This document shows, in pieces, positions 8,714 to 16,313 of a stretch of DNA of 64,000 nt (positions within the stretch are counted from its first letter, which is position 1; every line of letters starts with the position of its first letter). The translations under genes and the position numbers were made by a program. The notes below the pieces were generated by a model. That model ran no database searches. It saw only the letters and a program-made list of their open reading frames with translations, and had not been told where the DNA came from. Origin of the DNA: Actinobacteria bacterium UBA6100 (GTDB lineage: Bacteria > Actinomycetota > Coriobacteriia > Anaerosomatales > Anaerosomataceae); the NCBI GenBank assembly GCA_002423585.1, contig DIWS01000013.1, positions 248,001-312,000 on the forward strand. Reading direction: 5' to 3'.

Positions 8714-9499
8714 ATGCGTATCGCGCTGCTTGTGGGTGATGGATATACTTCCTACCTTCTATCTCGACGGCTGATCGGGAGCGAGGACCATCCGGTGGTC
8801 AAGGTTCTCCTGTCGACAAGGTACCGTCGATCAGTGGCGCGCACATTCAAGATCGCGCGCGGTAAGAGTTTGCGATGGTTGGCGTATAGGTCGTTCGTCG
8901 CGCTGAAGTCGTTGCTCCTTGGAATTGCAAAGGGCACAACGGTGGCTCGGGCGTCTGCCGAGCACGGTATCGTGGTTGAGTACACCGCGTCTATGAACGA
9001 GACTCTTTCCTCCGGGGGCGTCGATGAATGTGATCTTGCGCTCGCCATCAATCTCGATCAGGTGCTGAGTTCAACGACCCTCGCTGCTTTCCCTCGCGGG
9101 GTAGTGAACGTCCATGCTTCACGATTGCCGGCGGATCGGGGCGTTTCGCCGGCACTGTGGGCGTTCGCGCGCGGCGATACATCCGTGTGGGCTTCCTTCT
9201 ATCGCATGGACGAAGGGTTGGATAGCGGCCCGATCTTCCGACAGATCGAGATCCCCATCTGTGAGTTTCGGAGTGCCGTGGGGATGTACGAGCATGTGTG
9301 CGCGGCTTGCGGGGACGAGTTGCCCACAATCATCGACGGCATCGCCGACGGGACGTTGTGGGCTGCTGAGCAGTCGCAGCAACCAGGCAGCTACAACGGA
9401 GTGCCGGACTCAGAGTTCGATGCGCACCTCCGATGCAGCGGACGACACATGATGACCCTGGCCGACATTGCAGATGTGCTGGTCGTTGATGGCCGATGA
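8714..9499 (+). CDS. Sugar N-formyltransferase (methionyl-tRNA formyltransferase fold)
   Basis: Predicted to transfer a formyl group from N10-formyltetrahydrofolate to an amino sugar. The 261-residue protein keeps the formyltransferase catalytic signature: NVHASRLPADRG (Asn and His) and DEGLDSGPIF (Asp). It lacks the tRNA-binding domain of Fmt and is shorter. The start codon follows the upstream stop directly and the gene overlaps the next by ATGA. Together with the aminotransferase (10689) and the 4,6-dehydratase (12560) it would make a 4-formamido-4,6-dideoxyhexose; the sugar identity is inference. Confidence 0.78.
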   Translation: MRIALLVGDGYTSYLLSRRLIGSEDHPVVKVLLSTRYRRSVARTFKIARGKSLRWLAYRSFVALKSLLLGIAKGTTVARASAEHGIVVEYTASMNETLSSGGVDECDLALAINLDQVLSSTTLAAFPRGVVNVHASRLPADRGVSPALWAFARGDTSVWASFYRMDEGLDSGPIFRQIEIPICEFRSAVGMYEHVCAACGDELPTIIDGIADGTLWAAEQSQQPGSYNGVPDSEFDAHLRCSGRHMMTLADIADVLVVDGR

Positions 9500-10692
9500 A
9501 CAGGAGTCGTGCTGACAGCGCGCCCTTTGCCCTCCCCGAAGTTGTGCAAGTCCTCGGGCACACCGCGCTCGGTGGCGCTGTCCCGGTCGTGGTGCACATC
9601 TGTCGGATCTGCGAAGAAGTCGGACTTCAGCCCGTGGTGCTCGCGACACATCCTGCCGTCGTCTCGTACTTGAAGCGGGAAGGATGCGAAGTATGGGAGT
9701 TCCCCGGTCTTGTGAGAGAGCCCAATCCATTTCGCGACCTCTGGGTGGCGCTGTCCTTGGCGGTGCAGCTGCGCAGGCGCGGGACGAAGGTTGTGCACAC
9801 GCACACCAGCAAAGGTGGGATGGTGGGTCGGCTTGCAGGTCGCCTCGCGGGATGCGATCTGGTGATTCATCACACGCATGGCTTCTACCACACGGGGTTG
9901 CGGCCTGGAATCACCCGTCTAGTAATGATGGGATTGGAGTGGGTATTCAGCCATCTGTGTGATTTCCAGTTGTTCGTCAATGCCGAGGATCGAGAAGAGG
10001 CGGTATCGCAGGGGTTTCTCCCCCAGTCGAGGGCGTTGACTATCTTCAATGGGGTAGACGACCCACTAGCTAATGAGCGCTTAGACTGTCCTGCGGTCCG
10101 TGAATCGTGGGGCATCCCCCGAGGACATCGCGTGCTCGGTATTGTTACGCGCATCGCGGAGCGGAAAGGCGTGGATATCTGCCTTCGCGCATTCGAGCGG
10201 TTACGCCGCCACATGGATGACCTTTGGTTGATCATCATCGGGGAAGGCCCCGGACTCGCGGCTATGCAGCATCTAGCGCTGGAGCTCGGCGTTTCAGATC
10301 GATCGGTCTTCCTCGGCTTCTTGCCGGAGGCGGGCAGATACTACGAATGCTTCGACTTGGCTGTGACAGCAAGTGAGCACGAGGGTCAGTCCATCAGTGT
10401 GATCGAGGCAATCGCCTGCGGAACCCCGGTTATCGCCAGCGACATCAGGGGTCACAGGGATATGGTCCTGGGGGGGAGAACGGGACTGCTGTGCCCTGTG
10501 GGCGATGCAGAGGCCTTTGCGGCAGCAGTAGAGGAGCTTCTCGAGTCCGAATCCAGAAGAGCCGTCATGGCTGTGAAGGCCAGAGCCCACTTTGAGCAGC
10601 ACTTCACTATGGAAAGATTCCGCGAGGAGGTTCGTTCGTTCTACATCGACGCGCTGTCGCAGAAGAGGATCAAGGGAGGACTATCAGAGTGA
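9496..10692 (+). CDS. Family 4 glycosyltransferase
   Basis: A GT-B retaining glycosyltransferase of 398 residues. The N-terminal domain has the LGGAV loop and HTHTSKGGMVGRLAGRLAG. The C-terminal Glyco_transf_1 domain shows GIVTRIAERKGVD, IIGEGPGL, and the EX7E-like EHEGQSISVIEAIACGTPVIASD. It probably adds an internal sugar of the repeat unit. The start overlaps the formyltransferase stop by 4 bases and the stop overlaps the aminotransferase start, placing it firmly in the same transcript. Confidence 0.87.
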   Translation: MNRSRADSAPFALPEVVQVLGHTALGGAVPVVVHICRICEEVGLQPVVLATHPAVVSYLKREGCEVWEFPGLVREPNPFRDLWVALSLAVQLRRRGTKVVHTHTSKGGMVGRLAGRLAGCDLVIHHTHGFYHTGLRPGITRLVMMGLEWVFSHLCDFQLFVNAEDREEAVSQGFLPQSRALTIFNGVDDPLANERLDCPAVRESWGIPRGHRVLGIVTRIAERKGVDICLRAFERLRRHMDDLWLIIIGEGPGLAAMQHLALELGVSDRSVFLGFLPEAGRYYECFDLAVTASEHEGQSISVIEAIACGTPVIASDIRGHRDMVLGGRTGLLCPVGDAEAFAAAVEELLESESRRAVMAVKARAHFEQHFTMERFREEVRSFYIDALSQKRIKGGLSE

Positions 10693-11972
10693 TGAGCAGA
10701 CAAGATGCTACTCGGGACATAGCGTTCAACCGTCCGTGGGTTGATGATTCGGATATCGAACGTGTCGTTGATGTCCTGAGATCGGGCTGGTGGACAACCG
10801 GTGCACTGACCCGTGAGTTCGAGGCTCGCTTCGCCGATTACATCGGAACGTCTCACGCTGTCGCCCTGAACTCGTGTACCGCTGCCTTACATGTCGCACT
10901 GGTGGCACTTGGCGTCGGAGAGGGCGACTTGGTCGTCACGTCTACACTCACGTTTGCTGCTACCGCGGAGGTGGCAGTCTACCTAGGTGCGATACCGGTA
11001 TTGCTTGACGCGGAATCGGAGACCTTGAATCTCTCGCCCGCGCAGCTCCGCGCGCTACTGGAGGCATTGGCGAGCGACACTCCGGCTGCATCTCTTTCCG
11101 CAGCGGTAGATGGTGGTCTGCTGTGTCCGGGCACCGTACGCGCAATCCCCGAGGGTGCGGATATCACTTCCGTGAAGGCGCTGATACCGGTTCACTTCGC
11201 CGGACAAGCCTGTGAGATGGGGGAGATCGGCTCCCTAGCAGCGAGTTACGGAATCCCAATCGTGGAGGACGCCGCGCATGCGGTCGAGACAACTTACAGG
11301 GGGCAGCACGCCGGAACCATGGGTGCGGTGGGCGCCTTCTCATTCTACGCTACGAAGAACCTCAGTACCGGTGAGGGCGGGATGGCAACCACGGACAATC
11401 CCGACCTGGCTTCGCGCATGAGGAGTCTCTCCTTGCACGGCATCTCCAAGGATGCTTGGAAACGATATACGGCTAGTGGTTCGTGGCGTTACGACATCAC
11501 TGAGCCTGGTTTCAAGTACAACATGACGGATGTGTCTGCCGCTCTTGGGGTGGGCCAGTTGGGCCGCATCGAAGCTCTGCATGAGAGGCGTGAGAGGATT
11601 GTTGAGGCCTACAATGCCCGCCTTTCTGGCATGCCGGGGTTAACCTTGCCGCAGAACGTGACTGATGGGACGCACGCCTGGCACTTGTTCGTTGTCCGTG
11701 TGGTATCCGATGGCACGCCGCGGCGGCGTGATGCAGTGATCGAAGATTTGCGGCAGCAGGGTGTTGGAACAAGCGTTCACTTCATCCCGTTGCACCTGCA
11801 CTCGTACTACGAGGGGCGGTTTGGCTACCAGTCCGGCGATTTCCCGGTGGCAGAGCACGCTTTCAACGAGATCATGTCGTTGCCCCTCTATCCGTCGCTC
11901 AACGATGACGAGGTCGCGGGGGTGGCCACGGCGCTGGCCTCTGCGCTCCAGCGAGTGGGCCAGCGTGTCTAA
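10689..11972 (+). CDS. DegT/DnrJ/EryC1 sugar aminotransferase (PglE/ArnB-like)
   Basis: PLP-dependent aminotransferase of 427 residues that would aminate a 4-keto-6-deoxy nucleotide sugar. The PLP lysine is Lys223 in SFYATKNLSTGEGG. IVEDAAHAVET provides the Asp that contacts the pyridine nitrogen, and LNSCTAALHVAL lines the cofactor site. A stretch after residue 115 is longer than in typical family members. GGGAGGA at 10674-10680 gives good spacing to GTG 10689; ATG 10692 is equally possible. The neighbouring dehydratase would supply its substrate and the formyltransferase would use its product. Confidence 0.88.
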   Translation: MMSRQDATRDIAFNRPWVDDSDIERVVDVLRSGWWTTGALTREFEARFADYIGTSHAVALNSCTAALHVALVALGVGEGDLVVTSTLTFAATAEVAVYLGAIPVLLDAESETLNLSPAQLRALLEALASDTPAASLSAAVDGGLLCPGTVRAIPEGADITSVKALIPVHFAGQACEMGEIGSLAASYGIPIVEDAAHAVETTYRGQHAGTMGAVGAFSFYATKNLSTGEGGMATTDNPDLASRMRSLSLHGISKDAWKRYTASGSWRYDITEPGFKYNMTDVSAALGVGQLGRIEALHERRERIVEAYNARLSGMPGLTLPQNVTDGTHAWHLFVVRVVSDGTPRRRDAVIEDLRQQGVGTSVHFIPLHLHSYYEGRFGYQSGDFPVAEHAFNEIMSLPLYPSLNDDEVAGVATALASALQRVGQRV

Positions 11973-12567
11973 GCGTGCATTCGACTTTCTCGCATCGCTC
12001 GTCGGGCTGGCACTGCTGGCCATCCCGCTCGGCGCTGTGGCCCTCGCGATAATTATCGACGATGGGCGGCCGGTGTTGTTCAGACAGACGCGCGTTGGTC
12101 TCAACGGGCGGGAGTTCTCACTTCTCAAGTTTCGGACCATGGTGGTCAACGCCGAGGCCGATGGGAGACTCTCGGTGGGCAAGGATCGGAGGATCACCGG
12201 TGTGGGGAGGGCGCTCAGGCGCTACAAGCTCGACGAACTTCCGCAGCTCCTGAACGTCCTGCTGGGAGAGATGAGTTTAGTGGGTCCGCGACCGGAGGTC
12301 CCCGAGTACGCGCATGTGTATCCCGAGCAGGAGCGTGTGTGGTCTGTGCGGCCAGGAATCACCGACCCCACGTCGATCGAGCTCTACGACGAGTCGGAGA
12401 TACTTGCGAGGGTTGACGACGCAGAGCGCTACTATGTAGACGTCCTGTTGCCCCAGAAGACCAGGCGGTATCTCGCGTACATCGACTCACACAGCTTCCT
12501 GGGCGATATTGGCATCATCCTGCGTACGTTTGGGCGAGTACTTCATGAGAGGACCTCGAGTGAGTGA
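11965..12567 (+). CDS. Monotopic phosphoglycosyl transferase (PglC/WbaP-type initiating sugar transferase)
   Basis: Transfers the first sugar-1-phosphate of the repeat unit from a UDP sugar to undecaprenyl phosphate. The 200-residue protein is of the short PglC type: one re-entrant hydrophobic helix (KRAFDFLASLVGLALLA), then FRQTRVGLNGREFSLLKFRTM, the catalytic Asp-Glu of KLDELPQLLNVLLGEMSLVG, and GPRPEVPEY. It starts at GTG 11965, overlapping the aminotransferase by 8 bases. The order aminotransferase, PglC and PglF parallels the Campylobacter pgl genes, so the transferred sugar may be the modified one made here. Confidence 0.88.
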   Translation: MSKRAFDFLASLVGLALLAIPLGAVALAIIIDDGRPVLFRQTRVGLNGREFSLLKFRTMVVNAEADGRLSVGKDRRITGVGRALRRYKLDELPQLLNVLLGEMSLVGPRPEVPEYAHVYPEQERVWSVRPGITDPTSIELYDESEILARVDDAERYYVDVLLPQKTRRYLAYIDSHSFLGDIGIILRTFGRVLHERTSSE

Positions 12568-14485
12568 TCTGCAGGTATCCGATTCTCAGGAGAATCTGCT
12601 GACTCGTCTGAAGTTGCGGTTCTACGACTCTCACCCCCTGCAGGTCGCCGGAATGATGCTCGCCGACGCGGTGATAGTGATCATGGCACTGTTCCTGGCG
12701 TACTTCGCACGATTCGAGGGCGAAGTCCCAGTCTTCTTCCTGCAGTACGTGCTCATTGCGATGTTCGTGATACTGGGCGCGTTCGTCCTTGCACTGTGGT
12801 TCGCGGGCCTGTATCACATCGTGTTGCGGTATGTGGGCATCCAGGTGATGGGGCGCCTGACCGCTGCTGTTGCTTCGGCACTGCTCGCACTGGGAGTCGC
12901 AGACTACATCCTCGGCAGGCTGCTTGTTGGCGGCCGCCCCGTGCCGTTCGGCGTGCTCCTTGCCACTGGCGCGTTCGCGTTCGTGGGCCTCGCCGCTCTG
13001 CGCAGTGTGGGCCGTCTATGGGTGGTGATGACCGGTGCGGGGCACAAGGGTGACCACCGCGTGCTCATCGTGGGTGCCGGCGACGCGGGCTCGCTGCTGC
13101 TGCGCGACATCGAGACACAGCCGCAGCTCGGCTACAACGTGGTGGGATTCCTCGACGACCGTGTGCCCAAGATCGGTCTGCATGTGCGTAGTGCGGAGGT
13201 CCTGGGGCCCATCGGCAGCCTGCCGGAGATCGTGGAGCGCGAGCGTGTGGATGAGATCCTGGTGGCCATCCCATCGATGAGCGCTGACCGCAAGCGCGAG
13301 GTGCTGCAGCTCTGCACCTCGGCGGGGGTGCCCACGCGCATGATCTCCGGCATCGCGAAGGATGCGGTGACGGCCGGGCTGGCCGACCTGCGTCGGGTCA
13401 AGATCGAGGACCTGCTCGGCCGGGCGCCCAACGAGATCGACGTTGAGCTCATCAGCGAGACGCTCACCGGGCGTGTGGTGGCAGTCACCGGCGCTGCCGG
13501 CTCCATCGGCTCGGAGCTCTGCCGCCAGATCGCGAAGATGCGCCCGGGCAAGCTCGTGCTCATCGAGGTGGACGAGTCGCGCCTCTACGAGCTGTTCTTG
13601 GAGATGGAGGACGCGTGGCCGGGCATGTCGGTCATGCGGATGTGTGACATCCGCGACGAGCGCAAGCTCACGCGCATCTTCTCTGAAGAGCGCCCGCAGG
13701 TGGTGTTCCACGCCGCCGCCTACAAGCACGTGCCGCTCATGGAGCTCGAGCCCTCGGAGGCCGTGCACACCAACGTCCTCGGCACAATGAACGTGGTGAA
13801 CGCGTGCAACGCGGTGGACGCCGAGCGCTTCGTGCTCATCTCCACCGACAAGGCCGTGGAGCCGCGCAACGTGATGGGTGCCACCAAGTGCATGGCGGAG
13901 CATGTGATGCTCGCGGCGGCGCGCTTTGGCATCGGTGCCATCGCGGTGCGCTTTGGCAACGTGCTGGGCAGCCGCGGGAGTGTGGTGCCCATCTTCGAGG
14001 AGCAGCTGCGACGCGGCGGGCCCGTGCTCGTGACCGATCCGGCCGTGACGCGCTACTTCATGACCATCCCCGAGGCCGCGCGCCTCGTGCTGCAGGCGCA
14101 GGCCATGAGCTCGGGCGGCGACATCTTCATCCTCGACATGGGCGAGCCGGTGAAGATCACCGACCTGGCGCAGCGGATGATCGTGCTCTCGGGCGTGCCC
14201 ACGCACATCGAGTTCACGGGGCTCCGCCCGGGCGAGAAGATGCACGAGACGCTCGTGCACACGGAAGGCGCGCTCCTCGACACGGAGTGCCCCGCGGTCA
14301 AACAACTCAACCTGCTCCCGTGCGTGGCCGCCGACTTCTCGGATACGGTGCGCGACCTGCTCGTGCACGCACGCCACGGCGATGACGCGGAGACGCGCGC
14401 GCTTCTGGAGAAGATCAGCGGCGCGTGCTTTGGCGAGATCGTAGACGACGGCGAGTGCCTCGAGCCCGAGCTGGAGTGGGAGTAG
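12560..14485 (+). CDS. Membrane-anchored UDP-sugar 4,6-dehydratase (PglF/CapD family)
   Basis: A 641-residue protein. The first third has four hydrophobic helices, then a Rossmann segment (VLIVGAGDAGSLLLRDI), and the last half is a short-chain dehydrogenase starting GRVVAVTGAAGSIGSEL. The active-site segment STDKAVEPRNVMGATK is the PglF/CapD form, with Met in place of the usual Tyr. It would convert UDP-GlcNAc to the 4-keto-6-deoxy sugar, the first step of a 4-amino-sugar route. GTG 12560 is preserved in a GTGAGTGA overlap with the previous stop and has GAGAGGA upstream; ATG 12545 is an alternative. Composition returns to window-typical GC here. Confidence 0.87.
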   Translation: MSDLQVSDSQENLLTRLKLRFYDSHPLQVAGMMLADAVIVIMALFLAYFARFEGEVPVFFLQYVLIAMFVILGAFVLALWFAGLYHIVLRYVGIQVMGRLTAAVASALLALGVADYILGRLLVGGRPVPFGVLLATGAFAFVGLAALRSVGRLWVVMTGAGHKGDHRVLIVGAGDAGSLLLRDIETQPQLGYNVVGFLDDRVPKIGLHVRSAEVLGPIGSLPEIVERERVDEILVAIPSMSADRKREVLQLCTSAGVPTRMISGIAKDAVTAGLADLRRVKIEDLLGRAPNEIDVELISETLTGRVVAVTGAAGSIGSELCRQIAKMRPGKLVLIEVDESRLYELFLEMEDAWPGMSVMRMCDIRDERKLTRIFSEERPQVVFHAAAYKHVPLMELEPSEAVHTNVLGTMNVVNACNAVDAERFVLISTDKAVEPRNVMGATKCMAEHVMLAAARFGIGAIAVRFGNVLGSRGSVVPIFEEQLRRGGPVLVTDPAVTRYFMTIPEAARLVLQAQAMSSGGDIFILDMGEPVKITDLAQRMIVLSGVPTHIEFTGLRPGEKMHETLVHTEGALLDTECPAVKQLNLLPCVAADFSDTVRDLLVHARHGDDAETRALLEKISGACFGEIVDDGECLEPELEWE

Positions 14486-14560
14486 GGGCGGGGGAGCGGT
14501 ACTGAGCGGTCAGACGTAGGTTAGAACTGGTTGCACCTTCCGCGGCATGATGGACTCACG

Positions 14561-14597
14561 GTGCATGCTGCACGATATGGATGCTGGAGCGTAGAAT
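14561..14597 (+). promoter_or_regulatory. Promoter with palindromic operator for the parE-type module
   Basis: A perfect 13-bp palindrome GTGCATGCTGCAC lies at 14561-14573 and a -10-like TAGAAT at 14592-14597. The palindrome occupies the -35 position, which is the usual layout for autorepression by an antitoxin or antitoxin-toxin complex. This is read from position only; no -35 hexamer matches well. Confidence 0.4.
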
Positions 14598-14633
14598 GAA
14601 GGCGCTGGGTCGTCCAAGCGAGTGAGGTGTCTG

Positions 14634-14858
14634 ATGACCTTAGAGGAACTCAAGGCAGAGCTATCCCGCTTGAATCCAGAGCAGCGTGCGGAGATCGCAT
14701 CTGAACTCATCGTGAGCCTCGACGATCTCAGCGAGTCTGAAGTCGAGCGCCTCTGGATTGAAGAGGCCGTCCGTCGCGACACTGCGCTCGACAACGGTAC
14801 CGCACGCTCCATCCCCGCAGGCGAGGTGTTCTCGGCGGCGCGGGCTCGTCTGCAGTGA
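14634..14858 (+). CDS. Addiction-module antitoxin (TIGR02574-like)
   Basis: An acidic helical protein of 74 residues: LEELKAELSRLNPEQRAEIASELIVSL, then WIEEAVRRD and a terminal PAGEVFSAARARL. This matches the short antitoxins that precede ParE-family toxins, whose C-terminal helix wraps the toxin. ATG 14634 has GAGGTG just upstream. The stop overlaps the toxin start (GTGA at 14855-14858), giving coupled translation. Confidence 0.8.
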   Translation: MTLEELKAELSRLNPEQRAEIASELIVSLDDLSESEVERLWIEEAVRRDTALDNGTARSIPAGEVFSAARARLQ

Positions 14859-15151
14859 TGCTCGACAGTCGCTTCCACGAGGACGCGCGCACCGAGTTCG
14901 ATGAGGCAGCGGACTTCTACGGTATGGAGCGGGCATCCCTGGGTCTCGCCTTCGTGGCTGCTGTCGAAGCGGCTGTCGCTCGTGTGTGCGAGTATCCCGA
15001 CTCCTGTCCGATCATCCGTGGTCGCGTTCGGAAGGTGCGAGTGCGTCGCTTCCCGTATTCGGTCATGTACTCAATCGTGGAAGAGCGAATAAGAGTACTC
15101 GCCGTGGCCCACGACCGCCGCCGGCCCTACTACTGGAGCGGCCGACGGTAG
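14855..15151 (+). CDS. ParE/RelE-family toxin
   Basis: A 98-residue toxin of the ParE/RelE plasmid-stabilisation family. The layout is typical: two helices with FHEDARTEFDEAADFY, then VCEYPDSCPII, RVRRFPYSVMYSI, and the C-terminal VAHDRRRPYYW. ParE members poison gyrase and RelE members cleave mRNA; the HxRRxPxYW end is common in the ParE-like group, but the target cannot be decided here. It appears intact and follows its antitoxin with a 4-base overlap. Confidence 0.8.
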   Translation: MMLDSRFHEDARTEFDEAADFYGMERASLGLAFVAAVEAAVARVCEYPDSCPIIRGRVRKVRVRRFPYSVMYSIVEERIRVLAVAHDRRRPYYWSGRR

Positions 15152-15181
15152 TGTGTGCTGTCGAACAGCTGAGAGTCATAA

Positions 15182-15259
15182 CGCTTGCTGTATGACGCGT
15201 GGCGTTATACCGTGAAAGACGGCGACGCGTACGACGTGCAGATCGTGGACTATCACTGA
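15182..15259 (+). pseudogene. Remnant of higB toxin (C-terminal codons only)
   Basis: In one frame the DNA reads RLLYDAWRYTVKDGDAY followed by DVQIVDYH and a stop at 15257-15259. The WRxTxxxGDAYDVxxVDYH ending is the conserved C-terminus of HigB toxins, and it sits 13 bases before an intact HigA antitoxin gene, the normal higBA order. A stop (15179-15181) precedes it and nothing of the first 65 or so residues is found in any frame upstream. The toxin has been deleted or replaced, probably when the ParE module arrived. Confidence 0.7.
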
Positions 15260-15272
15260 GACGAGGCCGACC

Positions 15273-15578
15273 ATGACAGCTCCCAAGCTCGCACCGGTGC
15301 ACCCCGGCGAGGTTCTGCTCGAGGAGTTCCTGAAGCCGCTCGAGCTCAGCCAGAACAGGTTGGCGCTGAGAATCGGCGTGCCCCCGCGCCGAATCAACGA
15401 GATCGTTCTCGGCAAGCGCCGCATCACAGCCGAGACTGCGCTGCGTCTCGGGCGCTACTTCGATACGACACCCCAGTTCTGGCTGGGGCTGCAGGCCGAC
15501 TACGACCTCGACGTTGCCGAGGACGCGCTGGGCGAGCGACTGGACCGCGAGGTTCACCGTCACGCCGTTGCGATGTAG
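15273..15578 (+). CDS. higA: HigA-family antitoxin (XRE helix-turn-helix), orphaned
   Basis: A 101-residue HigA antitoxin. HPGEVLLEEFLKPLELSQNRLA opens the helix-turn-helix, RIGVPPRRINEIVLGKRRIT is the recognition region, and TALRLGRYFDTTPQFWLGLQ is the family-typical end. HigA represses its own operon and neutralises HigB. Its partner survives only as a C-terminal relic upstream, so this copy is an antitoxin without a toxin. It may persist as a transcription factor or protect against HigB toxins elsewhere. Confidence 0.88.
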   Translation: MTAPKLAPVHPGEVLLEEFLKPLELSQNRLALRIGVPPRRINEIVLGKRRITAETALRLGRYFDTTPQFWLGLQADYDLDVAEDALGERLDREVHRHAVAM

Positions 15579-15654
15579 CAAGCTGCATCGCGTCCTGAAC
15601 GCGTTGCACCTCCCACGGGATGCTATGCGAGTGCATTGCAGCACTTGTAAAGCG

Positions 15655-15670
15655 TTACCTTGGGAGGTAA
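15655..15670. promoter_or_regulatory. Inverted repeat TTACCT-tggg-AGGTAA, possible operator
   Basis: Perfect 6-bp arms with a 4-bp spacer lie 54 bases upstream of the helix-turn-helix gene at 15724. A TTGTAA hexamer at 15645-15650 and TAATGT at 15668-15673 could form a weak promoter that the repeat would cover. It is a plausible autoregulatory site and unproven. Confidence 0.35.
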
Positions 15671-15723
15671 TGTTTAGTGGGACGAATCCGGCGAGGGTCC
15701 GACCTGCGAGACGAGGGCCTGTT

Positions 15724-16191
15724 GTGAGAATCCAATCCGCATCGTTGGACAACCGCAGGCGCGCATTCGTGCTTTCCACGGAGCGCGGGACGTTCTCGTT
15801 TCCGTACGTGAAGTGCGACCCTCCACCTACGCCTACAGACCATGTAGCCGAGTTCTGGATCGACGACGAACTCGGGCGCGAGGGGTTGACCTACCGGCTG
15901 GCGTCCGGGCGAGAGGGGGTCGTGCTCGTGGACATGGCGCTCGACTACAACCGCGAGCCCGCCTTCATGCGCGACATGTTCCTCCATCAGCTCACCGTCG
16001 AGGCATTGCGCCATCTTGAGTCGAGCGGCCTTGCGAAGAGGGAGGTGATCCGCCGTCTCGGCACGTCTCCGGCGCAGCTCTACCGGCTTCTCGATCCGGC
16101 GGACTACAGCAAGTCGGTGGACAGGATGCTCGAACTCCTGAGCGTGCTCGGCTGCGAGGTGGAGTTCTCGGTCCGTCCCCGGAGTGCGTAG
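15724..16191 (+). CDS. Conserved hypothetical protein with C-terminal helix-turn-helix
   Basis: A 155-residue protein. The N-terminal part is beta-rich (RRRAFVLSTERGTFSFPYVKC) and includes FWIDDELGREGLTYRLASG. The C-terminal part (EALRHLESSGLAKREVIRRL, then GTSPAQLYRLLDPADYSKS and a leucine-rich helix) looks like an XRE-type DNA-binding fold. This arrangement resembles the antitoxin-like or regulator proteins found in toxin-antitoxin patches, which fits its place beside two such modules. No toxin partner is adjacent. GTG 15724 is chosen for GAGGG at 15713-15717. Confidence 0.6.
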   Translation: MRIQSASLDNRRRAFVLSTERGTFSFPYVKCDPPPTPTDHVAEFWIDDELGREGLTYRLASGREGVVLVDMALDYNREPAFMRDMFLHQLTVEALRHLESSGLAKREVIRRLGTSPAQLYRLLDPADYSKSVDRMLELLSVLGCEVEFSVRPRSA

Positions 16192-16313
16192 GGTGAGGAA
16201 GTGAACCCCACTGCTGAGCGCCGCTCGGCACCCATTTGCGACCTTTGGCTCATGTTTCGCTGATAACCGTCCGATACTCACGCTGACACCTGTCCATGGA
16301 TAGTGGGGGATGC

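Noticed and set aside
13016..14377. Long leftward open frame opposite the 4,6-dehydratase gene, very rich in His, Arg and Glu
   Set aside because: Typical antisense product of high-GC coding DNA; the rightward strand encodes a complete known family.
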